Source: Corynebacterium flavescens
GTDB taxonomy: Bacteria > Actinomycetota > Actinomycetes > Mycobacteriales > Mycobacteriaceae
Length of the DNA stretch: 64,000 nucleotides
Assembly: GCF_008693105.1 (NCBI RefSeq)
Contig: NZ_VXKK01000009.1
Location: 1 to 64,000, forward strand
Reading direction: 5' to 3'
The notes beneath the pieces are model-generated. The model saw nothing but the letters and a program-made list of their open reading frames with translations, was not told the origin of the DNA and ran no database searches. A program made the position numbers and the translations under genes. This document shows positions 33,767 to 42,393 of the stretch, piece after piece. Each line of letters starts with the position of its first letter. Position 1 is the first letter of the stretch.

Positions 33767-36064
33767 CTAATGCCGGTGCTGCCTATTCTTGGTGCGCGCG
33801 GTGGCCTGCGCGCTGCGAGGGTCCTCGGGCCACGGGTGCTTGGGGTAGCGCCCGCGCATCTCGGAGCGGACCCCGGCGTAGGGGCCATCCCAGAAGCTGG
33901 CGAGATCGTCGGTGACTGCCAGCGGCCGCCCAGCGGGGGAGAGCAGGTGGAATTGCACCCGCTGCCCGCAGTATTCGGGCGAGGAAGCAAGGCCGAAGCA
34001 CTCCTGTAGCTTGACGCTGACGACGGGGCGATCCCCGGACCAATCAATGGCGGCACTGCGCCCCGAGGGGACCGGCAGGCGGGTGGGGGCTAGCTCGTCG
34101 AGGCGAGTGGCTTCCGGCCAAGGCAACAGGCGTTGCAGGGCGGGGTAGAGGTCGATCTTCTTGGCTGGGGTGCCGCGCGCTATCTGGTTGAGCTCCGGGC
34201 CCAGCCACTGAGAAGGATCGGACTTAGCGATGTCCGGCCAAGGCGCACCGTAGTAGTTGTGCAGGTGGCGCAAGCGATCCCGCAAGGCGCGGGCTTTCTC
34301 GCTGAAGTGGAAGAGCCCCAGGCCTTCTTCCCGGATGCCGGCGGCGAGAGCAGCAGTCGCAGCCGCGCCGCTTATCTGGACCGGGGTGGAGGAAAGCTCG
34401 ATGGCACCTGCCCGGCGGATCTTGCGCCCGCGCACCTTGCCGCCCTCTAGAGTGGCTGTGGCCTCTTCGCTCACGCCGATCGCCGTCAGCGCGGCAGCTT
34501 CATCGATGCGCGCGGCGGCGCGGATGATGGCGTTTCCCGCGTTGGACAAAGATACCTCCGCTATCGCCAGCCACGGGGCGCCGGTCAGACCCGAGGCGTC
34601 GAGAAGCTTGGCCCTGGTGCCACTGGCCAGCAGGTACTCTGTGCCCTCCCGGCCGACCTGCCTGGCCACCTGGCTGGGAAAAGCGGCGGCGACCACTGAC
34701 CCGGGATCCGCTGGTCCCTTGTCCTCCACCAGGCGGGAGAGGCGCTCGACCTCGCGGCGTGGCGGGTGGGCGCGGGTGATGTCTCCACGCGGAGTGTCCC
34801 CCAGCGCAGCCACCGTCGCCGCCGCGCGGGAACCGTACTTGAGCAGCGCCGCCCCCAGGCGTGGGTCCGTGGGCAAAAGCACCAGGCGCTGAGCGGTCTT
34901 GCCCTGCGCCCCAATCTCTTGCAGAGTTTGTTGGGCCTGTTCTAGTGCGGGTGCTGGTGGTGTATCAAGCAGCGGAAAATCCGGGCCCGCGCCCCAGCAC
35001 TCGAGGAAGAGTGCCGCCGAGGTGAGATCGGCGCTTAAGATCTCCGGGGTGATATGCGGGCTAAAGTGCTGGTAGTCCTCGGCGGAATAGCAGCGCACCA
35101 CGGTGCCCGGAGCCTCACGCCCGGCGCGACCGGCGCGCTGGTCGGCACTCGACTTTGAGGTGGAGACTGTCACCAGGCCTGACATACCGCGTTGGGCGTC
35201 GCGCCGGGGAACCCGAGATAGTCCAGCGTCAACCACCGTGCGAATGCCGGGCACGGTCAGGGAGGACTCGGCGATGGAGGTTGCAACGACGATGCGCCGG
35301 GCGTCGGTGTAGAGCGCCGCATCCTGTTGGGCGGAGGTCTGCTGGCCGTGCAAGGGGAAGACTGGTGCCTCGCTTTGTTCGGAGAGAGCCGAACAAACCA
35401 GGTTGACCTCGCGGACGCCGGGGACGAAGACCAAAGTGGATTCGGATTGCCGGGCGGCGATGCGCGCCACGCCGCGGTAGAACTCGGGACTTCCCGCAGC
35501 GCGCCCGGGCACAGGGGAATAGGTGACGTCGAGGGGATAGGTCACGGCCTCGGTGCGGTGAATGGGCGCGTCCATGAGCTGCGAGAAGCGTTGCGCATCC
35601 ACCGTCGCCGACATGGCGATGACGCGGAAATCATCGCGCAGTTGGGCAAGCTCCAGGCACATGCCCAGCACCAAGTCGGTGTCGAGCTGACGCTCGTGGA
35701 CCTCGTCGATGGCCACGGCGGAGACTCCCTCGAGCTCCGGGTCACGCAGCAACCTCCGCAGGAGCACGCCAGGGGTGAGAAACTCCACGGATTCGCCGTG
35801 GCGCGATTCCCCGCGAATGGCAAAGCCCACTTCCCCCGGCTGCCCCGACAGGGAGCGTAGCCGGTGTGCCGCCGCGCGCACTGCCACGCGGCGAGGCGCA
35901 GTTACCAGCACTTTGCCGGTGGATTGATTGGCCAGCGCGGGCGGGACCAGCGTGGTCTTGCCTGTGCCAGGCGGAGCCTGGACAACGACGTTGCCGGTAG
36001 TGGGCAGGGAGCCGATGGTCGCGGCGATGGGCAGGCCGGCGCCGATGCTGTCTAAGTCAAACAT
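33767..36064 (-). CDS. hrpB: ATP-dependent helicase HrpB
   Basis: A 765-residue DEAH/RHA-type helicase. Walker A APPGTGKTT (about 30-38), DEVH box (AIDEVHERQLDTDLVLG), SAT motif (MSATVDAQRF) and QRAGRAGR motif VI are in order, followed by HA2 and the HrpB C-terminal domain. The function in bacteria is poorly known; RNA or RNP remodelling is likely. The stop lies 10 bp from the convergent transporter gene. Confidence 0.92.
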   Translation of the reverse strand: MFDLDSIGAGLPIAATIGSLPTTGNVVVQAPPGTGKTTLVPPALANQSTGKVLVTAPRRVAVRAAAHRLRSLSGQPGEVGFAIRGESRHGESVEFLTPGVLLRRLLRDPELEGVSAVAIDEVHERQLDTDLVLGMCLELAQLRDDFRVIAMSATVDAQRFSQLMDAPIHRTEAVTYPLDVTYSPVPGRAAGSPEFYRGVARIAARQSESTLVFVPGVREVNLVCSALSEQSEAPVFPLHGQQTSAQQDAALYTDARRIVVATSIAESSLTVPGIRTVVDAGLSRVPRRDAQRGMSGLVTVSTSKSSADQRAGRAGREAPGTVVRCYSAEDYQHFSPHITPEILSADLTSAALFLECWGAGPDFPLLDTPPAPALEQAQQTLQEIGAQGKTAQRLVLLPTDPRLGAALLKYGSRAAATVAALGDTPRGDITRAHPPRREVERLSRLVEDKGPADPGSVVAAAFPSQVARQVGREGTEYLLASGTRAKLLDASGLTGAPWLAIAEVSLSNAGNAIIRAAARIDEAAALTAIGVSEEATATLEGGKVRGRKIRRAGAIELSSTPVQISGAAATAALAAGIREEGLGLFHFSEKARALRDRLRHLHNYYGAPWPDIAKSDPSQWLGPELNQIARGTPAKKIDLYPALQRLLPWPEATRLDELAPTRLPVPSGRSAAIDWSGDRPVVSVKLQECFGLASSPEYCGQRVQFHLLSPAGRPLAVTDDLASFWDGPYAGVRSEMRGRYPKHPWPEDPRSAQATARTKNRQHRH

Positions 36065-36071
36065 GATATGA

Positions 36072-36088
36072 GGGCAATACTATTGCCC
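36072..36088. repeat. Perfect palindrome upstream of hrpB
   Basis: GGGCAATA and TATTGCCC flank a single C, 8 bp upstream of the hrpB start. It includes a possible minus-strand -10 (TAGTAT). It could be an operator for hrpB. Confidence 0.4.
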
Positions 36089-36117
36089 GAGCCGTCGAAA
36101 GGGCTAGTCCCTTGACC

Positions 36118-36131
36118 TTGCGCTAGCGCAA
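36118..36131. promoter_or_regulatory. Palindrome in the ArsR-type promoter, probable operator
   Basis: TTGCGCTAGCGCAA is a perfect 14-bp palindrome 10 bp upstream of the -10 TAATAT (36141-36146) of the metal-sensor operon and directly after TTGACC (36112-36117). This is a good place for autorepression by the ArsR-family protein. Confidence 0.5.
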
Positions 36132-36152
36132 TACAAGTCTTAATATCTGCGT

Positions 36153-36551
36153 ATGTGTGAAGATAATAAGACTTGCAGTTTTGGTGTAAAAAGCCAGTAC
36201 GTGGATCTAGCGGCGGAAGTGTTCTCGCTATTGTCGGATGCCACGCGCATCAGGATTATTTTGGCTCTGCGGGACGGCGAACTCGCGGTAGGGGAGCTTG
36301 CCGAGCGAGTTGGAAAGCCACCGACAGCGGTTTCTCAGCATCTGGCGAAGCTGCGGTGGGGCAAGATAGTCGCCACCCGGCAAGAGGGGACGCGCGTGTA
36401 CTACAGCTTGATAGATGAGCACGCACGGGCGTTGGTAACGCACGCGGTGTTCCAAGTAGAGCACGTTGTGGAGGGTATTCCTGCGCACCACAGGAAATCA
36501 GACGGGACTATAAGCACGAATGCGGAACTCAAAACCGAGGAAATCAAATGA
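36153..36551 (+). CDS. ArsR/SmtB-family metal-sensing repressor
   Basis: A 132-residue winged-helix repressor (DNA-reading helix near PPTAVSQHLAKLRWG). Possible metal ligands: C2 and C8 in the N-terminal arm (MCEDNKTC), as in CadC-like sensors, and D88, H90 and H104 in the last helix, three of the four positions of the CzrA/SmtB alpha-5 site. Leaderless start (TAATAT, 6 nt, ATG). Its stop overlaps the ATPase start as ATGA, so metal relief of repression would switch on the pump. Zn, Cd or Co are the candidates. Confidence 0.85.
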   Translation: MCEDNKTCSFGVKSQYVDLAAEVFSLLSDATRIRIILALRDGELAVGELAERVGKPPTAVSQHLAKLRWGKIVATRQEGTRVYYSLIDEHARALVTHAVFQVEHVVEGIPAHHRKSDGTISTNAELKTEEIK

Positions 36552-38422
36552 GTGTGGCGGATACGCGCCAAGACGATGCCATCGCATTGACCAGCGCGGT
36601 GAACCTGTGGCGGAGAATTGACCGCGGCGATCTGGCGCGCACGCTGTTTGTTGCAGCCTGCACCCTAGCGGTTGCGCTCGGCATCAGTTGGCCGTGGCAG
36701 CAGGCGCCCGCGATTGCAGTCCTCGGAGTGGTGGTGGGCTGCTGGCCAATCCTCAAGGAGGCGTTCGAGGATGCTCGCGAGCGGCGCATGAGCATGGAGT
36801 TGTCGATGCTCATCGCTGTCGTTGCAGCAGCCGCGATTGGCGAGTGGGTTACAGCGCTGCTCATCACCACTTTCGTACTCGCCGCCGAGATACTCGAGGA
36901 TCTCGCGATGGATCGTGGCCGCGATGCCCTCACCGACCTCATGACATTCTTGCCCGACATGGTGCAAGTACGACAGGGCGAAGACGCCGTGAATGTAGCG
37001 CTGGAACAGGTGAAGCCGGGGCAGATCATTATCGTTGCCCCTGGCGGACGCATCCCCGTTGATGGCGTCGTTGTAGCGGGTGAGTCGACAGCGGATCAGT
37101 CACGAATTACAGGCGAGTCATTGCCAGTCGAGGTATCTCCTGGAACCGAGGTCTTTGCCGGTTCGATCAACCAGATGGGTGCTGTTGAGCTACGGGCTGA
37201 GCGTGTCGGAGCGGAGTCTTCCTATGGACGCATTGTCTCAGCGGTGCGGCAGGCGCAGGAGTCTGAACCTCCCGTGCAGCGGCTGGCCGACAGGTTGGCT
37301 TCTTGGCTGATTTATTTAGCCCTCGGCGGCGCGGTCATCACGTACCTGGTTACACAAAACATCACCTCAACGATATCGGTCATCGTCGTCGCGGGTGCTT
37401 GTGGTGTGGTCGCAGGTACACCACTCGCTGTACTGGCAGCGATTGCTCGTATCGCACGTTCTGGCGCGTTCATCAAAGACGGCGCGCACCTCGAGGCATT
37501 GTCAACTGTCGATACAGTTGTGTTCGACAAAACCGGTACTCTCACCACAGGCACTCCCGCGGTCACTCAGATTCGCACAGCTCCAGGGGTGGCTGAAGAA
37601 GAACTGATGGCTATCGCAGCTGCGGCTGAATCTTACTCAGAGCATCCACTCGGGAAAGCAATAGTCGCGCATGCGCGTGAACTGGGGTTGCCCGTAGGCT
37701 CTGCTAGAGACTTCACCTACCGGCCCGGTTACGGTGTTAGCGCCACCGTCGCAGGAAAAGCTGTGAAGGCAGGGAGCCGAGCCCTTATCGCTGAGGCTCC
37801 CGACAATGTCGAGGGACGGGGCATTGCTACCGCTGTGCATGTGAGTATTGATGGTGCTTATGCAGGTACAATCTTGCTCGCAGATACGATTCGTGATTCC
37901 GCGAAGCAGGCAGTTGCCGAGCTACATCGCAGCGGACTGCGCACTCTCATCGTCACGGGCGACCAAGAAGCGACCGCGCGGGAAGTTGCCAACGAACTCG
38001 GGATTGATGAGGTGCACGCGGGCCTTTTCCCCGAGCAGAAGCTCAGCACTATCGATGCCGAACGAGCGGTCGGGCATCGACTGGCAATGATCGGGGACGG
38101 GGTGAACGACGCCCCCGCACTCGCTCGCGCGGATGTCGGCATCGCAATGGGATCAGGTACGGAGATTGCTCGTGACAGCGCAGACGTGGTGCTCATCAGC
38201 TCTGACCTGAACGATCTCGTGCGCACAGTGCAGGTTGCTAAGCGGGCGCGAAGAATTGTGATGTTTAACTTCGCGGGTACCATCGCCGTAGATATTATAG
38301 GAGTTGGTCTTGCCGCCTGTGGACTTCTTAGCCCTGTTGCTGCCGCGCTTATCCACGTCGGCTCAGAAACTGCATTCATCCTGAACTCTGCCCGCCTTAT
38401 CCCAGGACGACGCGCCCGGTAG
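36548..38422 (+). CDS. Heavy-metal P-type ATPase lacking the CPC motif
   Basis: A 624-residue transition-metal pump of the short type without an N-terminal metal-binding domain. Actuator TGES (188-191), phosphorylation site D327 (DKTGTLT), and hinge GDGVNDAPALA are present, and the C-terminal HVGSETAFILNS resembles the HEGST segment of Zn/Co pumps. At the membrane site where family members have CPC or SPC the sequence is A284-C285-G-V-V-A-G-T-P, so ion coordination must differ. Coupled to the ArsR-type sensor. Codon usage differs somewhat from flanking genes, and transfer is possible. Confidence 0.85.
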   Translation: MSVADTRQDDAIALTSAVNLWRRIDRGDLARTLFVAACTLAVALGISWPWQQAPAIAVLGVVVGCWPILKEAFEDARERRMSMELSMLIAVVAAAAIGEWVTALLITTFVLAAEILEDLAMDRGRDALTDLMTFLPDMVQVRQGEDAVNVALEQVKPGQIIIVAPGGRIPVDGVVVAGESTADQSRITGESLPVEVSPGTEVFAGSINQMGAVELRAERVGAESSYGRIVSAVRQAQESEPPVQRLADRLASWLIYLALGGAVITYLVTQNITSTISVIVVAGACGVVAGTPLAVLAAIARIARSGAFIKDGAHLEALSTVDTVVFDKTGTLTTGTPAVTQIRTAPGVAEEELMAIAAAAESYSEHPLGKAIVAHARELGLPVGSARDFTYRPGYGVSATVAGKAVKAGSRALIAEAPDNVEGRGIATAVHVSIDGAYAGTILLADTIRDSAKQAVAELHRSGLRTLIVTGDQEATAREVANELGIDEVHAGLFPEQKLSTIDAERAVGHRLAMIGDGVNDAPALARADVGIAMGSGTEIARDSADVVLISSDLNDLVRTVQVAKRARRIVMFNFAGTIAVDIIGVGLAACGLLSPVAAALIHVGSETAFILNSARLIPGRRAR

Positions 38423-38490
38423 TGCAACCTGACTCCTTCGCCATGGGCCGAGAGGATCCGTATCCACGTGAAGCGCGGTAGGGTGTTCGC

Positions 38491-39183
38491 ATGCTTTTTG
38501 ATTCGCTTCCGCGGCCATCGGTGCAGGTAGCGCCGGGGGTGGCGCATATCCCGAATTGGCTAGACACTGCCAAGCAGCGCGAATTGCTAGAGGAGTTCCG
38601 AGAGATTGCGTGGCGCTATGCGGGAAGCCCCATGGCGATGGTGCGCCCGAAGCTACAGTCGGGGCAGATGAGCGTCCATCAGCTGCACCTGGGCAGATTC
38701 TGGGACTACGCCAGCCATCGCTACGTGGATGTCATGTCTGGTACGCGGGTGCCGGCGATGTCGCAGGCCTTGCGTGATATTGCTGCTCCTGCCCTGCACG
38801 CGGCTGCCGCTGTTGCAGAGGATCTAGCGCCGTGGGCGGATTCCTATAGCCCGGAGGCCGCTCTCATTAACTACTATCCGCCGGGGGCATCGATGGGCAT
38901 GCACGTTGATGCCTTCGAGGAATCTGCCGCACCGGTGATTTCCTTATCCATTGGTGATGAGGCCCTGTTCCGGATTGGCGGGAGCCAAAATCGCAATAAG
39001 CCCTGGGATGAGGTGACGCTGTGCTCGGGGGATCTCATTGTCTTTGGCGGGCCGAAGCGCTATGCCTATCACGGGATCGTGCGTCTCAATGAGCACACAT
39101 TGCCCGCGGATTGTGGCTTGCGTGAGGGGAGGATAAATATCACGATTCGCCAGGTCAGTGACGGTAATAAACTTAAAGGGTGA
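38491..39183 (+). CDS. alkB: Alpha-ketoglutarate-dependent DNA repair dioxygenase AlkB
   Basis: A 230-residue Fe(II)/2-oxoglutarate dioxygenase that removes alkyl lesions such as 1-methyladenine from DNA by oxidation. The iron triad is H138-x-D140 (GMHVDAF) and H194 (YAYHGIV); R198 and the later Arg (INITIRQ) would bind 2-oxoglutarate. The NYYPPGASMGMH loop is typical. Leaderless start (TAGGGT, 6 nt, ATG). A second alkyl-repair gene, an alkyltransferase-like protein, lies at 49936. Confidence 0.92.
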   Translation: MLFDSLPRPSVQVAPGVAHIPNWLDTAKQRELLEEFREIAWRYAGSPMAMVRPKLQSGQMSVHQLHLGRFWDYASHRYVDVMSGTRVPAMSQALRDIAAPALHAAAAVAEDLAPWADSYSPEAALINYYPPGASMGMHVDAFEESAAPVISLSIGDEALFRIGGSQNRNKPWDEVTLCSGDLIVFGGPKRYAYHGIVRLNEHTLPADCGLREGRINITIRQVSDGNKLKG

Positions 39184-39239
39184 ATTAAGAAGGGACTGAT
39201 GAGGTGCTGCAGGCGGCGAAGAGTTGGAGTAGAATTCGA

Positions 39240-39255
39240 TGTTGATCAATCAACA
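39240..39255. promoter_or_regulatory. Operator-like inverted repeat before the FMN reductase
   Basis: TGTTGAT and ATCAACA are separated by CA, just downstream of a -10-like TAGAAT (39230-39235), so it would cover the transcription start. The shape suits a MarR-family redox regulator; no such gene is adjacent. Confidence 0.5.
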
Positions 39256-39281
39256 AGGATTAATCGAGAGGATGTTTCATA

Positions 39282-39827
39282 ATGGCAAAAGTTGGTATTA
39301 TTCTCGGCTCCACCCGTGAGAACCGCGCGGGCGAGGCCATTGCAAAGTGGGTCGCAGACCTAGCGGAGGGCCGCGAGGCCGGAGTCGAGTTCGAGCTCAT
39401 CGATCTCAAGGCTTTCAACGTTCCGATTCTCAACTCCCCAGTTGTGCCCATGGCCGCCAACAAGAGCTATGACGATCCCAACGTTCAGGCGTGGTCGAAG
39501 GCCATCGATTCCTGCGACGGCTTTGTCTTTGTCACCCCGGAGTACAACCACTCCGTCCCTGGCCCGTTCAAGAATGCCTTCGACTCCCTAGGTTCTGAGT
39601 GGGTAGGCAAGACCGTCGCCTTCATTGGCTACGGTTTCTCCGGTGGCGTCCGCGCGGTTGAGGCATGGCGCCTGGCAGTAGCCAACCTTTCGATGAAGCA
39701 GCTGCGCAACCAGGTGGAGATTTCCCTCATCACCGATATGCGTGATGATGTATTCACCCCGGCTGACTTCAAGGAAGGCCTCGTGGAGAATCTCCTCTCT
39801 GAGGTCGAGGACGCCGTCCAGGCTTAA
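39282..39827 (+). CDS. NADPH-dependent FMN reductase family oxidoreductase
   Basis: A 181-residue flavodoxin-like reductase. FMN phosphate loop GSTRENRAGEAIAKW and the aromatic-isoalloxazine loop TPEYNHSVPGPFKNAFD are typical of azo/quinone/chromate reductases (YieF/SsuE-like). GAGAGG lies upstream of the ATG with about 9-nt spacing. The inverted-repeat operator and the strong terminator after the gene indicate a regulated single-gene unit, probably induced by quinones or electrophiles. Confidence 0.87.
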   Translation: MAKVGIILGSTRENRAGEAIAKWVADLAEGREAGVEFELIDLKAFNVPILNSPVVPMAANKSYDDPNVQAWSKAIDSCDGFVFVTPEYNHSVPGPFKNAFDSLGSEWVGKTVAFIGYGFSGGVRAVEAWRLAVANLSMKQLRNQVEISLITDMRDDVFTPADFKEGLVENLLSEVEDAVQA

Positions 39828-39838
39828 TCCACCACAGT

Positions 39839-39877
39839 AAGGCCACTGCAGAATTTGCAGTGGCCTTAAATCGTTTT
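39839..39877 (+). terminator. Rho-independent terminator
   Basis: Twelve-base arms AAGGCCACTGCA and TGCAGTGGCCTT around a 5-nt loop are followed by AAATCG and five T. Confidence 0.88.
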
Positions 39878-39918
39878 TCTTTCCCCGCGGCGGGGAGCCA
39901 AGGGCTAACATCGCCACT

Positions 39919-40632
39919 ATGAGCGATAAAAAAGTAGCAGTAGTAACCGGAGCATCCTCTGGAATCGGCGCGGCCTCGGCGCGTGCCTTGGCCGCCGATG
40001 GCTGGCACGTCGTGGTGGGGGCACGGCGGCTGGAGCGCCTCGAGGCCCTCGCGGCGGAAATCGGCGCCGAGGCCTATGCGCTGGATGTGACCTCGGATGA
40101 ATCGGTGGCGGAGTTCGTTTCTCATCTGGACCGCGTGGATCTTTTGGTCAATAACGCGGGCGGCGCAAAAGGCATGGAGCCCCTCGTGGATACGTCCATC
40201 GATGATTGGCGCTGGATGTACGAGGTCAATGCGCTCGGCACAGTCCGCATGATCCAAGCGCTCATGCCCAAGCTGGAGGCCGCCCCGGATAAGTCCGGCC
40301 TCATCATCAACATGGGCTCTATCGCCGGCTGGGCACCCTATGCTGGCGGCTCTGGTTACAACGCCGCGAAGCATGCGGTGCGGGTTATCTCCCGCGTGCT
40401 GCGTCTAGAAGAGCACGATGTCCGCGTCACGGAGCTTGACCCGGGCCGCGTGGCCACCGAGGAGTTTTCCCTCAACCGTTTCGGCGGGGATGCCGAGCGC
40501 GCCGCCGAGGTCTATAAAGGCGAGGTCAACCTCGTGGCCGAGGATATCGCCGAGGCCGTGCGCTGGGTGGCTTCCCTGCCCGCGCGCACGAACATCGACA
40601 CCATGACTATCAAGCCGCGCACGCAGAGCTAG
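39919..40632 (+). CDS. Short-chain dehydrogenase/reductase (YdfG-like)
   Basis: A 237-residue classical SDR with cofactor motif TGASSGIG, NNAG, catalytic Ser (GSIAGW) and Y-x3-K (YNAAKHAV). GARRLERL after the second strand suggests NADP preference (Arg pair). Similar enzymes oxidise serine or 3-hydroxy acids or reduce malonic semialdehyde. Leaderless (TAACAT, 7 nt, ATG). Confidence 0.85.
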   Translation: MSDKKVAVVTGASSGIGAASARALAADGWHVVVGARRLERLEALAAEIGAEAYALDVTSDESVAEFVSHLDRVDLLVNNAGGAKGMEPLVDTSIDDWRWMYEVNALGTVRMIQALMPKLEAAPDKSGLIINMGSIAGWAPYAGGSGYNAAKHAVRVISRVLRLEEHDVRVTELDPGRVATEEFSLNRFGGDAERAAEVYKGEVNLVAEDIAEAVRWVASLPARTNIDTMTIKPRTQS

Positions 40633-40679
40633 TCCACCCAGGGTTAGTGCATACAGAGCTAGTGCATACAGAGCTAGTG
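40627..40679. repeat. Short tandem repeat between convergent genes
   Basis: GAGCTAGTGCATACA occurs twice in tandem with a third partial copy (GAGCTAGTGCA), and the SDR stop codon itself lies in a degenerate unit (GAGCTAGTCCA). It is followed by a GC hairpin (CCGGCGC / GCGCCGG, 40688-40707) that may terminate both genes. Confidence 0.6.
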
Positions 40680-40707
40680 CAAGCAACCGGCGCCAGCGTG
40701 CGCCGGG

Positions 40708-42297
40708 TTAGTCCTTCATCCCGAACTGATTCCAGGCTGCGGGCTGCAGGTTCTGGTAGACGTGCTTGTGCTCCTGATACTCCGCCAGCCCGGTGGGCCC
40801 GAGCTCTCGGCCGTTGCCGGATTGCTTGTATCCGCCCCACTCGGCCTGCGGCAGGTAGGGGTGGAAGTCATTGATCCAAATGGTGCCGTGACGCAGCGCC
40901 CGCGCCATGCGCTCGGCCTTGCTGGCATCGCTCGTCCATACCGCTCCGGCCAGGCCGTACTCGGTGTCGTTGGCAATAGCGACGGCTTCGGACTCCGTGG
41001 AAAAAGTCTCCACCGTAACCACGGGGCCAAAGGCCTCATCGTGGACGCAGTCCATGTCCCTCGAAGCGCCGTCGATAATCGTGGGGAGGTAGAAGATACC
41101 CGCGCCGAGATCGCTGTGCCCTGTGCCGTGCGGCCCGGTGGTATCGGCGGAGGTGGCGGCGCGCCCACCGGTGAGGATCTCCGCCCCTTGCTCGCGGGCC
41201 TTGTCCACGTAGGTCGCGACCTTCTCCCGCTGTGCCTGCGTGATGAGCGGACCCGCCTCGGCCATATCATCGCTGGGTCCGCCGAGTTTGATGCGCTGGG
41301 TACGTGCGACGATCGCGGCGATGAACTCATCGTGCAGAGATTCCTCGACGATGATGCGGGAACCTGCAGAGCAGACCTGGCCGGAGTGGAAGAATGCGCC
41401 GTTGAGCGCGTTATCGACAGCAACCTCGAAGTTGGCATCGGCGAAGATGACGTTCGGGTTCTTGCCGCCGAGTTCCAGGGCCGTGCGCTTGACGGTCTCC
41501 GCCGCATTGCGGGCGATGATCTTGCCGGTGGCCAGGCCACCGGTGAAGGAGACCATGTCGACGTCGGGGTGCTGGGATAGGGGGTTGCCGCAGCGCGTCC
41601 CTGCACCCGTAATCAGGTTGGCCACGCCCTTTGGTAGACCGGCGTCCTGCAGGGCATACATCAACAACATCGCGGTATGCGGGGTTAGCTCCGCCTGCTT
41701 GAGCACGAAAGAGTTGCCGGCGGCTAGGGCCGGGGCTACCTTCCAGGAAACCTGCAGAAGCGGGTAATTCCAGGGCGTAATGAGCCCGCAGACACCAATG
41801 GGCTCAGCGTCGATGCGCGAGCGCAGGTTCGGGTCCCCGGGATCGACCACACGGCCGGCTTGGTGGGAGGCCAACGTGCCGAAGTAATCGAAGGCGCCGG
41901 CGATATCATCCATATCCGTCAGCGATTCCGCGTAGCGCTTGCCGGTATCGGCAGACTCGGCACTGGCAAAGAGCTCCTTGTTGACGCGGATGAAGGCGGC
42001 CACTGCCATGAGCAGCTTGCCGCGCTCGATGGCCGGTGTGGTGGCCCACTCCCCGGAATCAAAGGACTCCCGCGCCGCCGCGATGGCGCGCAGAGTATCG
42101 GCCTCGCTGGCCTCCGAGACCACGCCGACGGTGCTGCCATCAGCTGGGCATGTAATGGTGCGGGTCTCGCCGTCGGCGGCGGCCTCCCACTCCCCGTTGA
42201 TAAACAGCGAACGCGGGGCTGGACCGGCGTGCACATCGTGGAGGAACTCGGTGGTGGTGGGGTCAAAGAGCGTGTTGTGGTTGTCTGGGGTGCTCAA
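40708..42297 (-). CDS. betB: Betaine aldehyde dehydrogenase
   Basis: A 529-residue aldehyde dehydrogenase that turns betaine aldehyde into glycine betaine. NAD-site ITPWNYPLLQ, general-base Glu in LELGGKNPNV, catalytic Cys in GQVCSAGSR. The gene context (choline transporter upstream, choline dehydrogenase divergent) supports the substrate. TTG start with AAGG about 10 nt before. It lies 96 bp downstream of betT on the same strand, probably as one operon. Confidence 0.9.
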   Translation of the reverse strand: MSTPDNHNTLFDPTTTEFLHDVHAGPAPRSLFINGEWEAAADGETRTITCPADGSTVGVVSEASEADTLRAIAAARESFDSGEWATTPAIERGKLLMAVAAFIRVNKELFASAESADTGKRYAESLTDMDDIAGAFDYFGTLASHQAGRVVDPGDPNLRSRIDAEPIGVCGLITPWNYPLLQVSWKVAPALAAGNSFVLKQAELTPHTAMLLMYALQDAGLPKGVANLITGAGTRCGNPLSQHPDVDMVSFTGGLATGKIIARNAAETVKRTALELGGKNPNVIFADANFEVAVDNALNGAFFHSGQVCSAGSRIIVEESLHDEFIAAIVARTQRIKLGGPSDDMAEAGPLITQAQREKVATYVDKAREQGAEILTGGRAATSADTTGPHGTGHSDLGAGIFYLPTIIDGASRDMDCVHDEAFGPVVTVETFSTESEAVAIANDTEYGLAGAVWTSDASKAERMARALRHGTIWINDFHPYLPQAEWGGYKQSGNGRELGPTGLAEYQEHKHVYQNLQPAAWNQFGMKD

Positions 42298-42393
42298 GAA
42301 GTAGCTTGCCTTTCTGTTTAAGTAAACGAACGTGAAGCGGTGACACGGTGGCGCAGTGCCACCGCGAAACGGTGATGTCCTCTGTGCGCCAGC

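Noticed and set aside
40627-40679. Tandem repeats near the SDR gene as a CRISPR or attachment site
   Set aside because: Only two and a half 15-bp units without spacers and no integrase nearby.
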